DNA from: Botrytis cinerea B05.10
Taxonomy: Eukaryota > Ascomycota > Leotiomycetes > Helotiales > Sclerotiniaceae
Direction: 5' to 3'
Length of the DNA stretch: 64,000 bases
NCBI RefSeq assembly: GCF_000143535.2
Contig: NC_037311.1
Span: 3,224,001 to 3,288,000 of the forward strand
Positions 22,382 to 32,974 of the stretch are shown here, piece by piece. Position numbers and translations under genes: made by a program. The notes beneath the pieces were generated by a model. The model was not told the origin of the DNA. It searched no databases and saw only the letters and a list, made by a program, of their open reading frames with translations. The first letter of the stretch is position 1. Every line of letters starts with the position of its first letter.

Positions 22382-25106
22382 CTAAGAAGTGATAGCTTTA
22401 TCACAAATTAAATATATTTAAAACTCTCCCCCTTGTGAGGCCTTATACTTATCCTAATTGATATCAGTGTCCCAATTGTTATGATTATTCCAATTGATAT
22501 TATTATCACAGCTCTATTGTACAATCACTTTTATGTCTTTATGTTGCCATATAATATCACCATATAACCATATGATTGAGTAGTACAGAGACTCTACGCC
22601 ATACAAAATGGTCCGTAGAAACCTCGGTATAATGATTTTCTCGCTGTCTCTCAGATATTATAAATTTCGCTACATATGGATCATCTTAAATAGTATGATT
22701 GAAGAAAAAAAAGACTGATTGGTTCAGAGAAGTCCCGTGCAACCTGCAAGAACTAACAATACCCCTTAAAAGTTTGTGAGGTTTACATCCTCTCAATTGT
22801 TATGAGGAAATCATAGAGACCTGGACAGACATTCATTAAATTGTTATAGGTTTCAGAGATTATGGTAATGACGACAATCTCCTCCAAATCAAGGCCGTTA
22901 TTTCCCAAACACCATTGTTAGGAGAACTAGTTGTTAAAGTATAGCTTTGTGTAGGCATTGAATACTGTTTCAATGTGATACGCGGTCACCGGTGTCGAAA
23001 GTCTTGTCACATCAACACTACTGCGGAGCAAAACGAAGTTTTCAATGTCCCTTTCGGCATGCATTCTCGTCAATAGAGAAATAGGAATCACATAGTCTTA
23101 GTGTAACAAATAATCCACATGCTTGTGTCACTACAAATGATTACTAACTTTGCTTCTCGACCTTCAAAATTCCTTTGGATCCACCCCTTCGGCTTGGAAT
23201 GAGCAGGCATAGCACTTCGCATCTTATTCTGCAGCCTTAATTGTTCTGGCTTAACATGGAAGTAATTGATTGAAGTAATTGATAGAACATTGACCGAGAT
23301 CCATAGTATGCTGATTCCAGTAGCTCGATGTTTGATCCAAAGCTGAAGATCAGAATTCACTTTGCAGGCTGGAATATTGAAATATATTCAATCCCGCTCA
23401 CAAATTATGTAGTTAGCTAGTGATTTACATGTTATTTGGTCGTAAAACGTTTCAATGTGGTCTTGATTATACGGACATAAATTCCGAATTGAACATTCGA
23501 TGATCAAGTGACAGGCATGTATAAATTCAACGATGTCAAAATTTTCCCTTACAAGAGTGGTCCCAGACGAGAATGATACAACTCAGATTACCCCATAACA
23601 TATCCAACAAAAAATTATCCCCCAAAATTGTAATTAGAAACACTTTAGAATGATCTAGTGGTACGCCAGAAGAGACGGTAGACCTAAAATGGTTTAGCCT
23701 AATTTAAACGAGCTCTCCTATTTCAACCGGACCCAAGATCATCACATCATGTACCGACACTAAAAGTCTAATCTATCAGTAACCCCAAAGCCTTAAATGT
23801 TTCCCAAATGTAAAAATGTTCGAATTCTTACCAATTTCTTTCTTCCTCGTTTTCTTCCCACTTTAACCACATATTTTAAGTAACTCCCTTCTCATAATTG
23901 CTGCGCTCATAATTGGTGCAACCATATCTTCAGCGTTTAAAAGACTATCCAGTTCCAGCATTTCGAAGTCCAACTCCGTGTAATATTAAACTCGCAGTCT
24001 TCTCACTCACAATCATGAGTTCACCAAATTCAATTCCCAGAATTATCTACTGGTTTTGGGCTTTATTCGCTGCTTCTAAGCCTAAGGACCAGACCTCGAC
24101 AGAAGTAATTGTGAATCAGATCAAAGAATGCACTAGAAAAAATGCTTTTAAGAGCCGTCGAAAAGTCACAAGTCCGAGACAGAAAATTAGTGTATTCATA
24201 GAGAGAGCTTTACTTTTTATGGCTAATGGAACTGTCCATCAATAATTTCAACAAACTATTGAGGGTTACTTCAAAAACGTTTGTGCGTCATACTTATCTT
24301 CTGACATCTAGTCATATGTATTGGCTAATTTATCGTACCGCAGATTGAACTTCTTTCTCGCGAGCATCAAGATTGTTTGGAACTATACCACTGCGACAGA
24401 GTTATGTTCAGAAATGGGCTCAATGATCTCAGAGTCCTGATGATTCTGAAAATTGGGAGTCTAGCATGAGATTGAGATATGGGATTGATTTGGAATTGTA
24501 TACTGGGATAAATTTCCTCATATTTATAATATACAATATACCTGGGCTGGGAGATATGTGGCAGTCGATCTCTTTTGCGAAAATGAAATAGTTTGATCTA
24601 GATACTTGCTACTAGAATATATTTCATGAACACATCGAATTGAAGACATTATACATTCAGTCGCTATCGAACAATTGAACCGTGATTAATACCTGCTGAT
24701 GGGATGACCAAACATCCAATATGAAAAAGATAGAGATGACCCTAGCTTTTCTACTGACCCAGCTCCTGTTAGAAGATATATTAAACCCATGAAAAGTTCG
24801 AAATTAATTTATGATCACATAACTATAAGGGTACAGAACCGTAGATTCAACGGTGGAGCTTTTACCACTTATTACCTCGTTAATTCTCTTCAGTACGGTC
24901 AAAACATATCCAACAAGTCTGACTGTATATCAAATCAAGCAAAGTGTTTCACCCTGCTGCTATTGTTCACATAAAAAGACTATCCAGACAGCCCTGTTTA
25001 CTCTCAATGAACTCTACCTTTAATAAATTTACATCCGATCACCCAAACGATATTCACATACCAGATCCAACGATTTATCTAAACAAAACCACATCAAATC
25101 ATTAAG
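22382..25106. other. Gene-poor AT-rich region
   Basis: 2.7 kb with no ORF longer than 110 codons and no recognisable product. ORFs at 23088-23360 (-) and 23913-24245 (+) lack known motifs; the second contains a possible small protein starting near 24015 (MSSPNSIPRI...). I see no terminal repeats or transposase remnants. Confidence 0.45.
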
Positions 25107-25472
25107 ATGAGTTGCTTCTATATCGGAGCATTCTACAAGAAGTTATCTCACAAGCTACATCAAATATCTATTCAAATAAAACTCAAAGCCGACAAAAGAT
25201 CTAGACGCAGAACTAGACCAAATCGAATTATGAGAACAATTACTGAGGAGGAATACAACCGGGGATTCATCGCCGGTCAAGGGAGGGACATCGGCAATCA
25301 GGAAACGCAAAGAGAACCAATCACTTTTACCGTGAGTGACGCCTATGGCATAACGCGCTTTCTGGACGTAATCCCATTCGACGACCTAGTTTCTTCTAGT
25401 GAGGGTTTAAACCCAGCCGGAGTCGAGACGACGGAGAATGAGGTTGGTGGTCAATCGCAAGAAATAGTATAG
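25107..25472 (+). CDS. Hypothetical small basic protein, 121 aa
   Basis: Single ORF with a reasonable start context (AAGATGAGT). The first 45 residues are strongly basic (KLSHKLHQ, KADKRSRRRTRPNR). The C-terminal part is acidic and contains a readable block, EEEYNRGFIAGQGRDIG. No domain is recognised. About 480 bp separates it from the next plus-strand ORF. It may be a lineage-specific gene or chance. Confidence 0.35.
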   Translation: MSCFYIGAFYKKLSHKLHQISIQIKLKADKRSRRRTRPNRIMRTITEEEYNRGFIAGQGRDIGNQETQREPITFTVSDAYGITRFLDVIPFDDLVSSSEGLNPAGVETTENEVGGQSQEIV

Positions 25473-25952
25473 ATGGTTGAAGGAGATCAAACTGCTATCA
25501 CGGAAATAAGAACTAGGGACAGTTTGGAAATTGTAGTCATAGATATGCATGGATAGGAAACATATCGAACGGCAAGGTGCTATCACGCAAGAGTGAAGGA
25601 AAAGTTAAGGATCTATGGACTAAACACTTGGGTAATCGGGGATCTTCAACACTCTATAGCCACCTGATGATCGACACTATAGGTGGATTTAGATAATGAG
25701 TAATGATATAAGATTACACGCTTGAAAGTGCTAGTGAAGTGTCAAAATGACATTTTTTTTTCCCTTTGCAGTATTTATTGAACTCTTTCCCTTTCACTTT
25801 CTTGTAAACTCATAATTCACACATCAGAACAGATCATTATTTGTAAATCAGAAATCCTCATTTAGATATTTTCTGCTATAGATCTACATCTAATTCTCAC
25901 CTCATCTATACACCATCTACACAATCCTATTTCCATCTCACTTACATCCCAA
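25473..25952. other. Intergenic, probable promoter of the next ORF
   Basis: AT-rich spacer. The last 100 bases turn C-rich and G-poor (ATCTCACTTACATCCC) just before the ATG at 25953, as in the leaders of other genes in this window. Confidence 0.4.
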
Positions 25953-26486
25953 ATGCCTTTCTCAATCAGCTCATCTCTCAACCGACTATTCGGCCACCAC
26001 TGCCCCAACTCCATCCACTGCCCCATCTGCAAGACCGGCTACTTCAAAACCAAAATATCCAAAAAGCTTCCCCGAGAGAAAATCCACTTCCAATCCATCG
26101 TCGAAGACCACTACAACCGCACCATCCATAACGAACCGCGCTACTTCAAACAACGCATCGATATTCCCCTCGGCCAACCCATGACTCTGCACCTCAGCAT
26201 TTCCAAAAACAAACACGTGCACGAATATCTCTGTTACGATTGGGGCAGACCCGAAAGTCGCAATTTGGATTTCCAAGAGGATGTAGTGACAACGCAGGAA
26301 GATCTTGCGGAATCCTGGGAGGAAGCTGAGGATGCTTTGCCTACAAAAGGGAAAAGAATGGTGATTAAGCGGGATTTTGTCATTACGCCTTTGGAGACGG
26401 AGATTTGTCGTACTTTGTATCCGGATAGTCCGACGAGATATTGGAAGGCTAAACATACTATATCTCGGGAATATGTGGATTTGTAA
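25953..26486 (+). CDS. Hypothetical protein with N-terminal Cys/His cluster, 177 aa
   Basis: Single exon of 177 residues. A compact Cys/His cluster lies at residues 15-27 (HHCPNSIHCPIC), reminiscent of half a zinc-binding site. The middle is a mixed alpha/beta-like sequence with aromatic residues (QPMTLHLSISKNKHVHEYL), and the C-terminal third is acidic and then basic. The codon composition changes from C-rich to G-rich around 26240. There is a clear CT/CA-rich leader. I do not recognise a family. The even codon usage and the leader make it a likelier gene than its neighbour. Confidence 0.5.
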   Translation: MPFSISSSLNRLFGHHCPNSIHCPICKTGYFKTKISKKLPREKIHFQSIVEDHYNRTIHNEPRYFKQRIDIPLGQPMTLHLSISKNKHVHEYLCYDWGRPESRNLDFQEDVVTTQEDLAESWEEAEDALPTKGKRMVIKRDFVITPLETEICRTLYPDSPTRYWKAKHTISREYVDL

Positions 26487-27607
26487 ATCTGGTATCATGA
26501 TGTTGTTGTTATATATTTGGAGTGGACTTGGATATTCATCATTTTGGCGAGGTGCTGGGGCGGACAAAATCATGTATCACTGGAGTTTTGGGGGTTATTA
26601 AAGGTTCGGATATTCTTGTCCGATTGGGATATAGCCTCAATATCATTAGCACATCAGCACGTGAGCATAGGTTTTTAGAAGAAAAAAACTGACATATCAA
26701 AAATCTTAATCGATCCTGTCCCAAGCCTGAGGAGATGTGACTAGAATGTCTAGTGTGAAGCTAGAGGAGCACTGATTGATGTACTAAGCGAACTTTATCT
26801 CGTCAAATCCCCTTTCATTTTTCGAGTCATTTCTTGGAATTTTTACTGGGTAATGAAATCAAAACCGTCAGCTGATTAAATTTTGAGTCACTAGCTGTTA
26901 ATGAAGGGTTAGCAGATGGTAATATCCTGTCTATATGTGAGTTGAAGAATCTGCATCTTTGATCACGATATTTATTATCACGAGCTTATAATTCCATATG
27001 GACATCATCAGTAGATCTGAAGACACTGGGAAGTGAGGGGTCAATTGTCTTCCAGGTGAGAAGATGAAGATTCTAGAAGAGCGGATATGGTACGAACTGT
27101 TCAGACTAAGTATAGAGTAATAGTGTAAGACTTTGAATCCCCTAAAAAAAACATAACTATACATATTATTCCAGTCCATGCTTTCACATTCGTTATTCAT
27201 AAATACATCTATGCACCCGTCATCACTCATCTTCTCGGTATCATTCTACACGCACAATTTATGAAAATCATTAACCTAATAACAATCAAGTCAAACATGC
27301 AAATGATCATCTCCTATATCGCAGGTGTGAGGAGATGGATACGCGCGAAAACAACTACGTTTTATCGATTCTCATAGAATCTGTCATTATCTTCCCAGCC
27401 GTTAAAAAATATAATTCACACAGAATCCCTCTCATCCATCCATTTTCCCAGAAAAAAAAAAATGAATCAAAAGCAAAATAGATATGAAGATAGACTACTT
27501 ATAATTACTCACTATAAATCCAAACGAAAAATCTTCAGACATTATTTTTATATACTTAAAAGTCAAAGTCAAAGTCAATAATGATATGATTTGATACAAT
27601 ACAACAA

Positions 27608-27621
27608 CCCCCCCCCCCCCC
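27608..27621 (+). repeat. Homopolymer C14 followed by GCTCCCCCCTTCCCCCC
   Basis: Fourteen C, one G, then more C-runs. A near-copy of the same arrangement occurs at 28695. Confidence 0.85.
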
Positions 27622-27926
27622 GCTCCCCCCTTCCCCCCAAGAAATCTAAAACATTATATCACCACATCACATCATCACATCATCACATCCCAGAAAACAA
27701 GACAAGGCAAGACAAGAAAAACAACACAGCACAACGCAGCGAATCTTAATAACTCATACTAGAATAGATACGACTGGAGCACTGCTATATAGTATATAGT
27801 ACATGATAGCAACTAGTGAAGTGCCAAAGAGGCAATATTGTCCGTAATTTAGAAATGTTAATCTTATATTATATACTATTTCTAATCCAATCTAATCCAA
27901 TCCAATCCAATTCCAACCCCCTATAC

Positions 27927-27995
27927 TCCTCTCTCCTCCTCTCTCCTCCTCTCTCCTCCTCTCTCCTCCTCTCTCCTCTCCTCTCTCCTCCTCTC
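27927..27995 (+). repeat. CTCTCCTC pyrimidine microsatellite
   Basis: Head-to-tail CTCTCCTC units, purely pyrimidine on the plus strand. Confidence 0.85.
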
Positions 27996-28015
27996 CTTCC
28001 CAAATTCCAACCCAG

Positions 28016-28066
28016 AATTCAATTCAATTCAATTCAATTCATCAAAATCAAAATCAAAATCAAAAT
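28016..28066 (+). repeat. AATTC and AAAATC tandem repeats
   Basis: Five AATTC units run almost directly into four AAAATC units. Confidence 0.85.
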
Positions 28067-28111
28067 CCAGACCCCAAACCCTCCACCACCTCTTCAAATG
28101 TTCAAATCCAC

Positions 28112-28138
28112 CCTAACCTAACCTAACCTAACCTAACC
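28112..28138 (+). repeat. CCTAA pentamer repeat
   Basis: Five CCTAA units. It looks like a telomere repeat but has only two C per unit, whereas the common fungal telomere unit is CCCTAA. Confidence 0.8.
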
Positions 28139-28694
28139 TCTCCAAATCAATATTCAAATGCAAGCTCCATCCCATCTCATCCCATCCTCCTCGTCCAGCT
28201 CCAAGCTCCAAGATTCAAAGACACCCAATCGCCCAATCACCCGACTATCCTATTCAACCCCCCTCCCCCCAATCCAATTCTACCAATCCGATCAAAATAG
28301 CTATGTAGATACCCAAGACATCTCTCACAATCAGCTAGTCAACTAATCCTCAATCTATCTATTTATGTATTTATCGCCTCATCTCAACCTCTTTAACATG
28401 CACTCTTGCCCTCCCCAGTTTCATAATCTATTCGTAACACATGACACAAACCCAGAGTTCAATTCAATTGCACACATACACACACATACCCAAGTAATCC
28501 CGCCACGCTGCCTTCATATTCACTCCCCCCACTCACTAAATCAACCCATCATCTCGAAAACATCACATCGTATCAATTAACCCGACACAACACAACATAA
28601 AATCACACTTCAATCACCAAAACCAAAATCAAAAAATGAATTCTTTGATATCAAATTTCGAATTATCATTTTCATCCCCTCACTAATCCTTTAA

Positions 28695-28708
28695 CCCCCC
28701 CCCCCCCC
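28695..28708 (+). repeat. Second homopolymer C14 followed by GCTTCCCCCC
   Basis: Same layout as the tract at 27608, about 1.1 kb away. Confidence 0.85.
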
Positions 28709-29245
28709 GCTTCCCCCCTCTTCTCATCATCCATCCATTCATCAACCCCTATCCCCATTCCCCCATGCTATGCACGCTAATATGTTTGATTAATCAAAAA
28801 AAGAAAAATAGCCAACAACAAAAATCATTATTTGAAAGCCAATCAAACAATCAAGAACATCTCATTGCGGACCAGAGTAGACAGACAAACAAACGAAAAA
28901 AGAAATTAAAGTAAAATAAAAACTCTTTCTCGTCCATCCTAGCTATCACATTCATGATCTTTTGCTTTCTCATATCATACACCCCCTTTTTTTTTGTTCC
29001 TTCACGTGTCTGTTTTTCGTTTGTTCTTTTGCCTGGACTTTTAATACCCGGTTTTCATCCTTCCCAATTCTCATAGGCTAGTACCTTCATGCTCGCACGT
29101 TCGTTTTCCAGAAAAGCGAGTTGTGTCGTGAGTATTTTGATCCATCCATCCAATTCCATCATGTCATTATCGTGAAGACTCGTTCAAGATTCCATGTTCG
29201 TTTAATTCCACCCCTCTCCCCTTCCCCGATTGCAATTCTTTTCCC

Positions 29246-31621
29246 TCAAATAGCATTTGCACCGGTTGCTTTGAATCCCTTTAGTGGTATAGTCTTTAAC
29301 TTTCCACTTGCAAGTTTTTGGGCAGCGAACTTCTCTCTAGCCAACTCAATGGCACTCTTTTGTCTTTCTCCTCCAATTTCCTTCTCACCACCTTTACCCT
29401 TTCCATGAGGCTTTCCAATTCCATCCCCAAGAATTTCCTTTCCAACAACAGCATTTGCATTACCATCTTGACTCTTCAATACCACCTGACTTTGAATATT
29501 CGATTTTCCTTGTGTATCACCACTCTTAACCCTCTTTACCCAATCCGCCCTTCTTCTCTTGAATAAATCCATAGACCAATTTCTCCAAACAATTCTTCCA
29601 GTCCAGCTATCTCTAAGCAAAGGTTCATAAGGCATGAGAGACATGGCAATACGTTCGCAGAGAGAAAAGAGGGAAGCGGAAGAGGTAGAAGTGGGGGTGG
29701 TTGTAGTATGCAAAAGGGAATCCAAGATGTGTGTTCCTGCAGATGACAAGGATAATGTGATAATTGGAGGTTGAGGTGTTGAAGTAGCTCCGGCTGGAGG
29801 TGATATGATAGAATTGATGAGTTTGCGACGGAATAAAAGGTTCGAAGGGGTATTAGGTGGAGATGGAAGCAAAGATGCTTGAATGATATGAGTTGTGGTT
29901 GGGTATAGTGAGAGGGCGAGAATCGTCGAGGTAGGAAGAGCCAATAAAGAACTCTGGATAAGTTGTGCAGGTGGTCCCGGAATCTTAAGCATAGCCTGAG
30001 CAAGTAAGGATCCGTGAAGTTGAGAAGGGCTAGGTTTTGGTAAAACAGCAACCGGAGCTGGTTTATCATCATCAGCGGCTGGAGGTGGTGCTGTAGCTAA
30101 TGTAAGAGTTTCGAGAGAAATGTCGGCCATCTTTAGTATCAACTCATTCTTGTCGGATCCGTATGCATCAGCAATACTTTTTGTGAGGGCTTCCGTACTT
30201 GCACGTCGTACTTGACAACGTTCCAATAAAACCTTGATAATGTTTGTACGTTGTCTGCCGACCAAACCTTCAATCTGAGGAGAAATTTCGGTTATCGCTT
30301 CCTCAAGATCTTCTTTGCTGAGACGATTCAAAACTCGAATGACAACGTAAGATGCGATCTCGTTTCGTGCCAATCCTGCGATTCGATCCTTGAAGATTGC
30401 TCGATAAATTTGTTTAAATAACTTTCCGGGACTATGTGTCATGATGGTTTCCAAAACTCTCGAGCCAATTTGATCATAGACAATACCATTGACGAAGATG
30501 GCAGATTGACTACCTTCTACCGTGATGTCATCTGGCAAGAGTGTCGAAATGAGAGTCTTTTGTTCGGAGTTACCACCCTTTTTGGAGCTTGGATTTGTGA
30601 GCTCTAATTCGAGTAACAATTGTAAACAAGGATTTCCAGTAGGATGTCCAACCAAAACCTGAATGAAAGCTCTATCCATGGAAGCAATGGTATCCGAAAT
30701 GATCTTCTCAATGGCCCACAAGAAAGATTCTGGCACAGTACGCTTATTGAGAGAAAACTCTGTAGGAGCGGTATCCAATCCATTTATGCCAACCTTTTCC
30801 TTCTTCTTGCTTTGTAATAATGATTTTGTCGAAGATTTCTCCAAAGGTCGACCGGAAAGGATGATGAGTAAGACTCGAAGTGTATGGGAAGCGAATCGAT
30901 CGGTGAGGAGAGAGGATAATTGTCCTTCAAGTTCGTCCAAGGTTGCTAGAAACAAACTTTCCATCGACTCAGTAATCTCATCTTCTTTTCCCTCTTCCCC
31001 ATCCTCTGCGTCTGCCTTGACGTCTGCCACTTTCTTCTCTTCCTTCTTTTCTTCTCCTGTGAGTTCCTCGGTGACAATGGAAGCCGATTGAATGAATAAG
31101 GTTTCACAACAATGGCTTGCAAAACGATGTGATACCAAATGAGGAAAATTTCCGGCAAATTGAGAGAACAATTTCTTCTTTTGCTGAGGCGTACTCAACA
31201 GAATCAATCTTTCCATTAATCTCGAACATGATTGACTGCAAGCAATCTTCAATTCCTTTCCTTTGGCTTCCCGATATACGTTTGCGAGAAAAAGACTTCG
31301 TTCTTCATCCGAGGGGAAATCGTTCAATTCGAGTAATTCGTCGGCTCTGCGAAAGTATTCTTGTTCTTCGTCCTCAAGTAATCCATAATAAGGCCTGTCA
31401 GCAACTTCAATTGCGTTTGTGCCGGTAGCAGCAGGGAATGAAGATAAAGTTTGGTCGTTATCTAAAGCTCTGAAAGAAGCCTCGTCTTCAATTTGGGACG
31501 ATCTTCGCTTTTTTAGATCTTGAGAATCATTATCGTGATCTTCTTCCCTGTCGAGATTTTCTTCCCTCTTTCTTTTCAGGGTATCTCTTCTGCCTCTTGC
31601 ATGCTTGTTTTCTTTTGGCAT
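29246..31621 (-). CDS. NOP9: Nucleolar pumilio-repeat protein Nop9
   Basis: Single exon of 791 residues. Nop9 is a pumilio-like RNA-binding protein needed for early 18S rRNA processing in the nucleolus. The product begins MPKENKHARGRRDTLKRKRE, a basic nucleolar-type N-terminus, followed by the family block RPYYGLLEDEEQEYFRRADELLELNDF. Helical pumilio-like repeats then run from about residue 120 to 700 (SHRFASHCCETL, DRFASHTLRVLL, HPTGNPCLQLLLE, DQIGSRVLETIM, NEIASYVVIRVL, LSSAGTHILDSLL). The C-terminus is Lys-rich with EKFAAQKLASGKLK. The same frame is open to an upstream ATG at 31882, but that extension is Phe/Tyr/His-rich and looks like a leader. The ATG at 31621 gives the family N-terminus. 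Confidence 0.93.
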   Translation of the reverse strand: MPKENKHARGRRDTLKRKREENLDREEDHDNDSQDLKKRRSSQIEDEASFRALDNDQTLSSFPAATGTNAIEVADRPYYGLLEDEEQEYFRRADELLELNDFPSDEERSLFLANVYREAKGKELKIACSQSCSRLMERLILLSTPQQKKKLFSQFAGNFPHLVSHRFASHCCETLFIQSASIVTEELTGEEKKEEKKVADVKADAEDGEEGKEDEITESMESLFLATLDELEGQLSSLLTDRFASHTLRVLLIILSGRPLEKSSTKSLLQSKKKEKVGINGLDTAPTEFSLNKRTVPESFLWAIEKIISDTIASMDRAFIQVLVGHPTGNPCLQLLLELELTNPSSKKGGNSEQKTLISTLLPDDITVEGSQSAIFVNGIVYDQIGSRVLETIMTHSPGKLFKQIYRAIFKDRIAGLARNEIASYVVIRVLNRLSKEDLEEAITEISPQIEGLVGRQRTNIIKVLLERCQVRRASTEALTKSIADAYGSDKNELILKMADISLETLTLATAPPPAADDDKPAPVAVLPKPSPSQLHGSLLAQAMLKIPGPPAQLIQSSLLALPTSTILALSLYPTTTHIIQASLLPSPPNTPSNLLFRRKLINSIISPPAGATSTPQPPIITLSLSSAGTHILDSLLHTTTTPTSTSSASLFSLCERIAMSLMPYEPLLRDSWTGRIVWRNWSMDLFKRRRADWVKRVKSGDTQGKSNIQSQVVLKSQDGNANAVVGKEILGDGIGKPHGKGKGGEKEIGGERQKSAIELAREKFAAQKLASGKLKTIPLKGFKATGANAI

Positions 31622-32974
31622 TTTGGAGAGGATGGAGGAAATGAGAGGGAGGAAATGGAGGGAAGACGAATTGAGGTGGGTTGAGGTGGGTTGAGTGAGT
31701 TGAGCTGCGCTGATGAATGTAATGTAAATAATAATGTAATGTAACGTAATGTAATCCCACGCAGAAATAAAAGAATGAAAGAATGCAAATAGAGTGTAAT
31801 CTTTTCTCTTTTTTTTTCTTCTCTCGCCTTTTTTCTCTTTCCTTGGAATCGAGGGATGTATGGGAGGATGGAGGAAGCACAAGGCCGTGGGAGGAAGTTG
31901 ATGTAATTGAAGAATTCGAATCAGAAGTTTTGGAAATGTAAATTGCGGGCGCTAGCGGTCCATCTGGTGTTGTGTGTGGCCCTGCCTTGTATGGAGCTGA
32001 ACTTTCTTGGCAAAATGATGAATGAATAGGTAGCGTGAATGGAGCTTTCACTGGCGTCGATCGAGTGGTGGATGAGTGGTGGATGAGTGGTGGATGAGTG
32101 ATGGATAACGACGGAAAACTTCTGTGAACAAGTAAAATTGGTCAAAGTGGGTTGTGGGTTGTTGGTTGTTAAGCCTTGTCGTGCCTTGTTGTCACATACC
32201 GAGACTTTTCCCAATCCCAGCGTTTATCAAAGCGGTGAGATCTTCAGCCTTTTTTTTTTCTTTCCGTGCTAATTTTTCGTTTTTCATTTCTTTCCTCTGA
32301 GTTTCCTGTTGGGTCTCTCCTCGGTTGACCTTCATTTTGGCTCGAACATCACATCACTTGAACTCTTGAGTCCACTCCAACCTCACTTCCCTAGAACTCT
32401 TGAGTCCACTCCCACCTCACACACACTGGTCGACCTGGTAGAAATCACCGCTGTTTCCTTTGGTCCGATATTCTGCCGTTGCCCGCGCTCTTTTGGTCGT
32501 CGTGCTATGGCCCATGGCCCCGGGAGAGCAGGCGGTAGACGGTAGACGGTAGGCGGTGCTGGGAAGGAAGAGTATAACTTTATGGCTTTGACCAAACCAA
32601 ATGGCTGGTGATGGTGGAATCTTTGCGTCATGGGAATCGAACATGTGTGGTAGATAGACGTGATAATCTCAATCCATTCATCATCGACTGCTAGAGTGAG
32701 GCCATGTTCGATGCTGCCGGGACCGGTATACACATATAGACAAACGGGTAGTCATCATTTATTAGTAATTTGAATTCTCTTTCTCAAAAGTTCTCGGTCC
32801 TCAATTCTCTCTAGATCTGCCCTATTTGATCTTCTTCTCTATTGACCTTCTTCTCTATTGACCTCCTTTCTCTATTGACATTCTGACATTCTTCTCTATC
32901 GACCTTCTCCACTGACCTTCTTCTCTCCTGATATCCTCCCCTCTACTTACTGCACACTGCCTCTATCCCTCACA
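31622..32974. other. Divergent promoter region, NOP9 / PLP decarboxylase
   Basis: 1.35 kb between the start codons of two divergent genes. It contains GGTTGAGTGAGTTGAG-like and GTGGATGAGTG repeats near 31670-32105. A pyrimidine-rich leader with several CTTCTCTATTGACC units lies near 32830-32930, just before the ATG at 32975. No gene is supported. Confidence 0.5.

Larger units (their letters stand above)
26487..29245. other. Gene-free region with microsatellite field
   Basis: 2.75 kb without a supported gene. From about 27600 to 28780 the plus strand is almost free of G and carries many tandem repeats: C14 at 27608-27621, CTCTCCTC units at 27927-27995, AATTC and AAAATC arrays at 28016-28066, CCTAA x5 at 28112-28138 and a second C14 at 28695-28708. 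It lies downstream of NOP9, which reads on the minus strand. Confidence 0.55.

Noticed and set aside
28112..28138. Interstitial telomere repeat
   Set aside because: The unit is CCTAA, not CCCTAA, and it sits among other simple repeats.
31622..31882. 87-codon N-terminal extension of Nop9
   Set aside because: Phe/Tyr/His-rich and unlike any Nop9 start; the ATG at 31621 gives the expected basic N-terminus.
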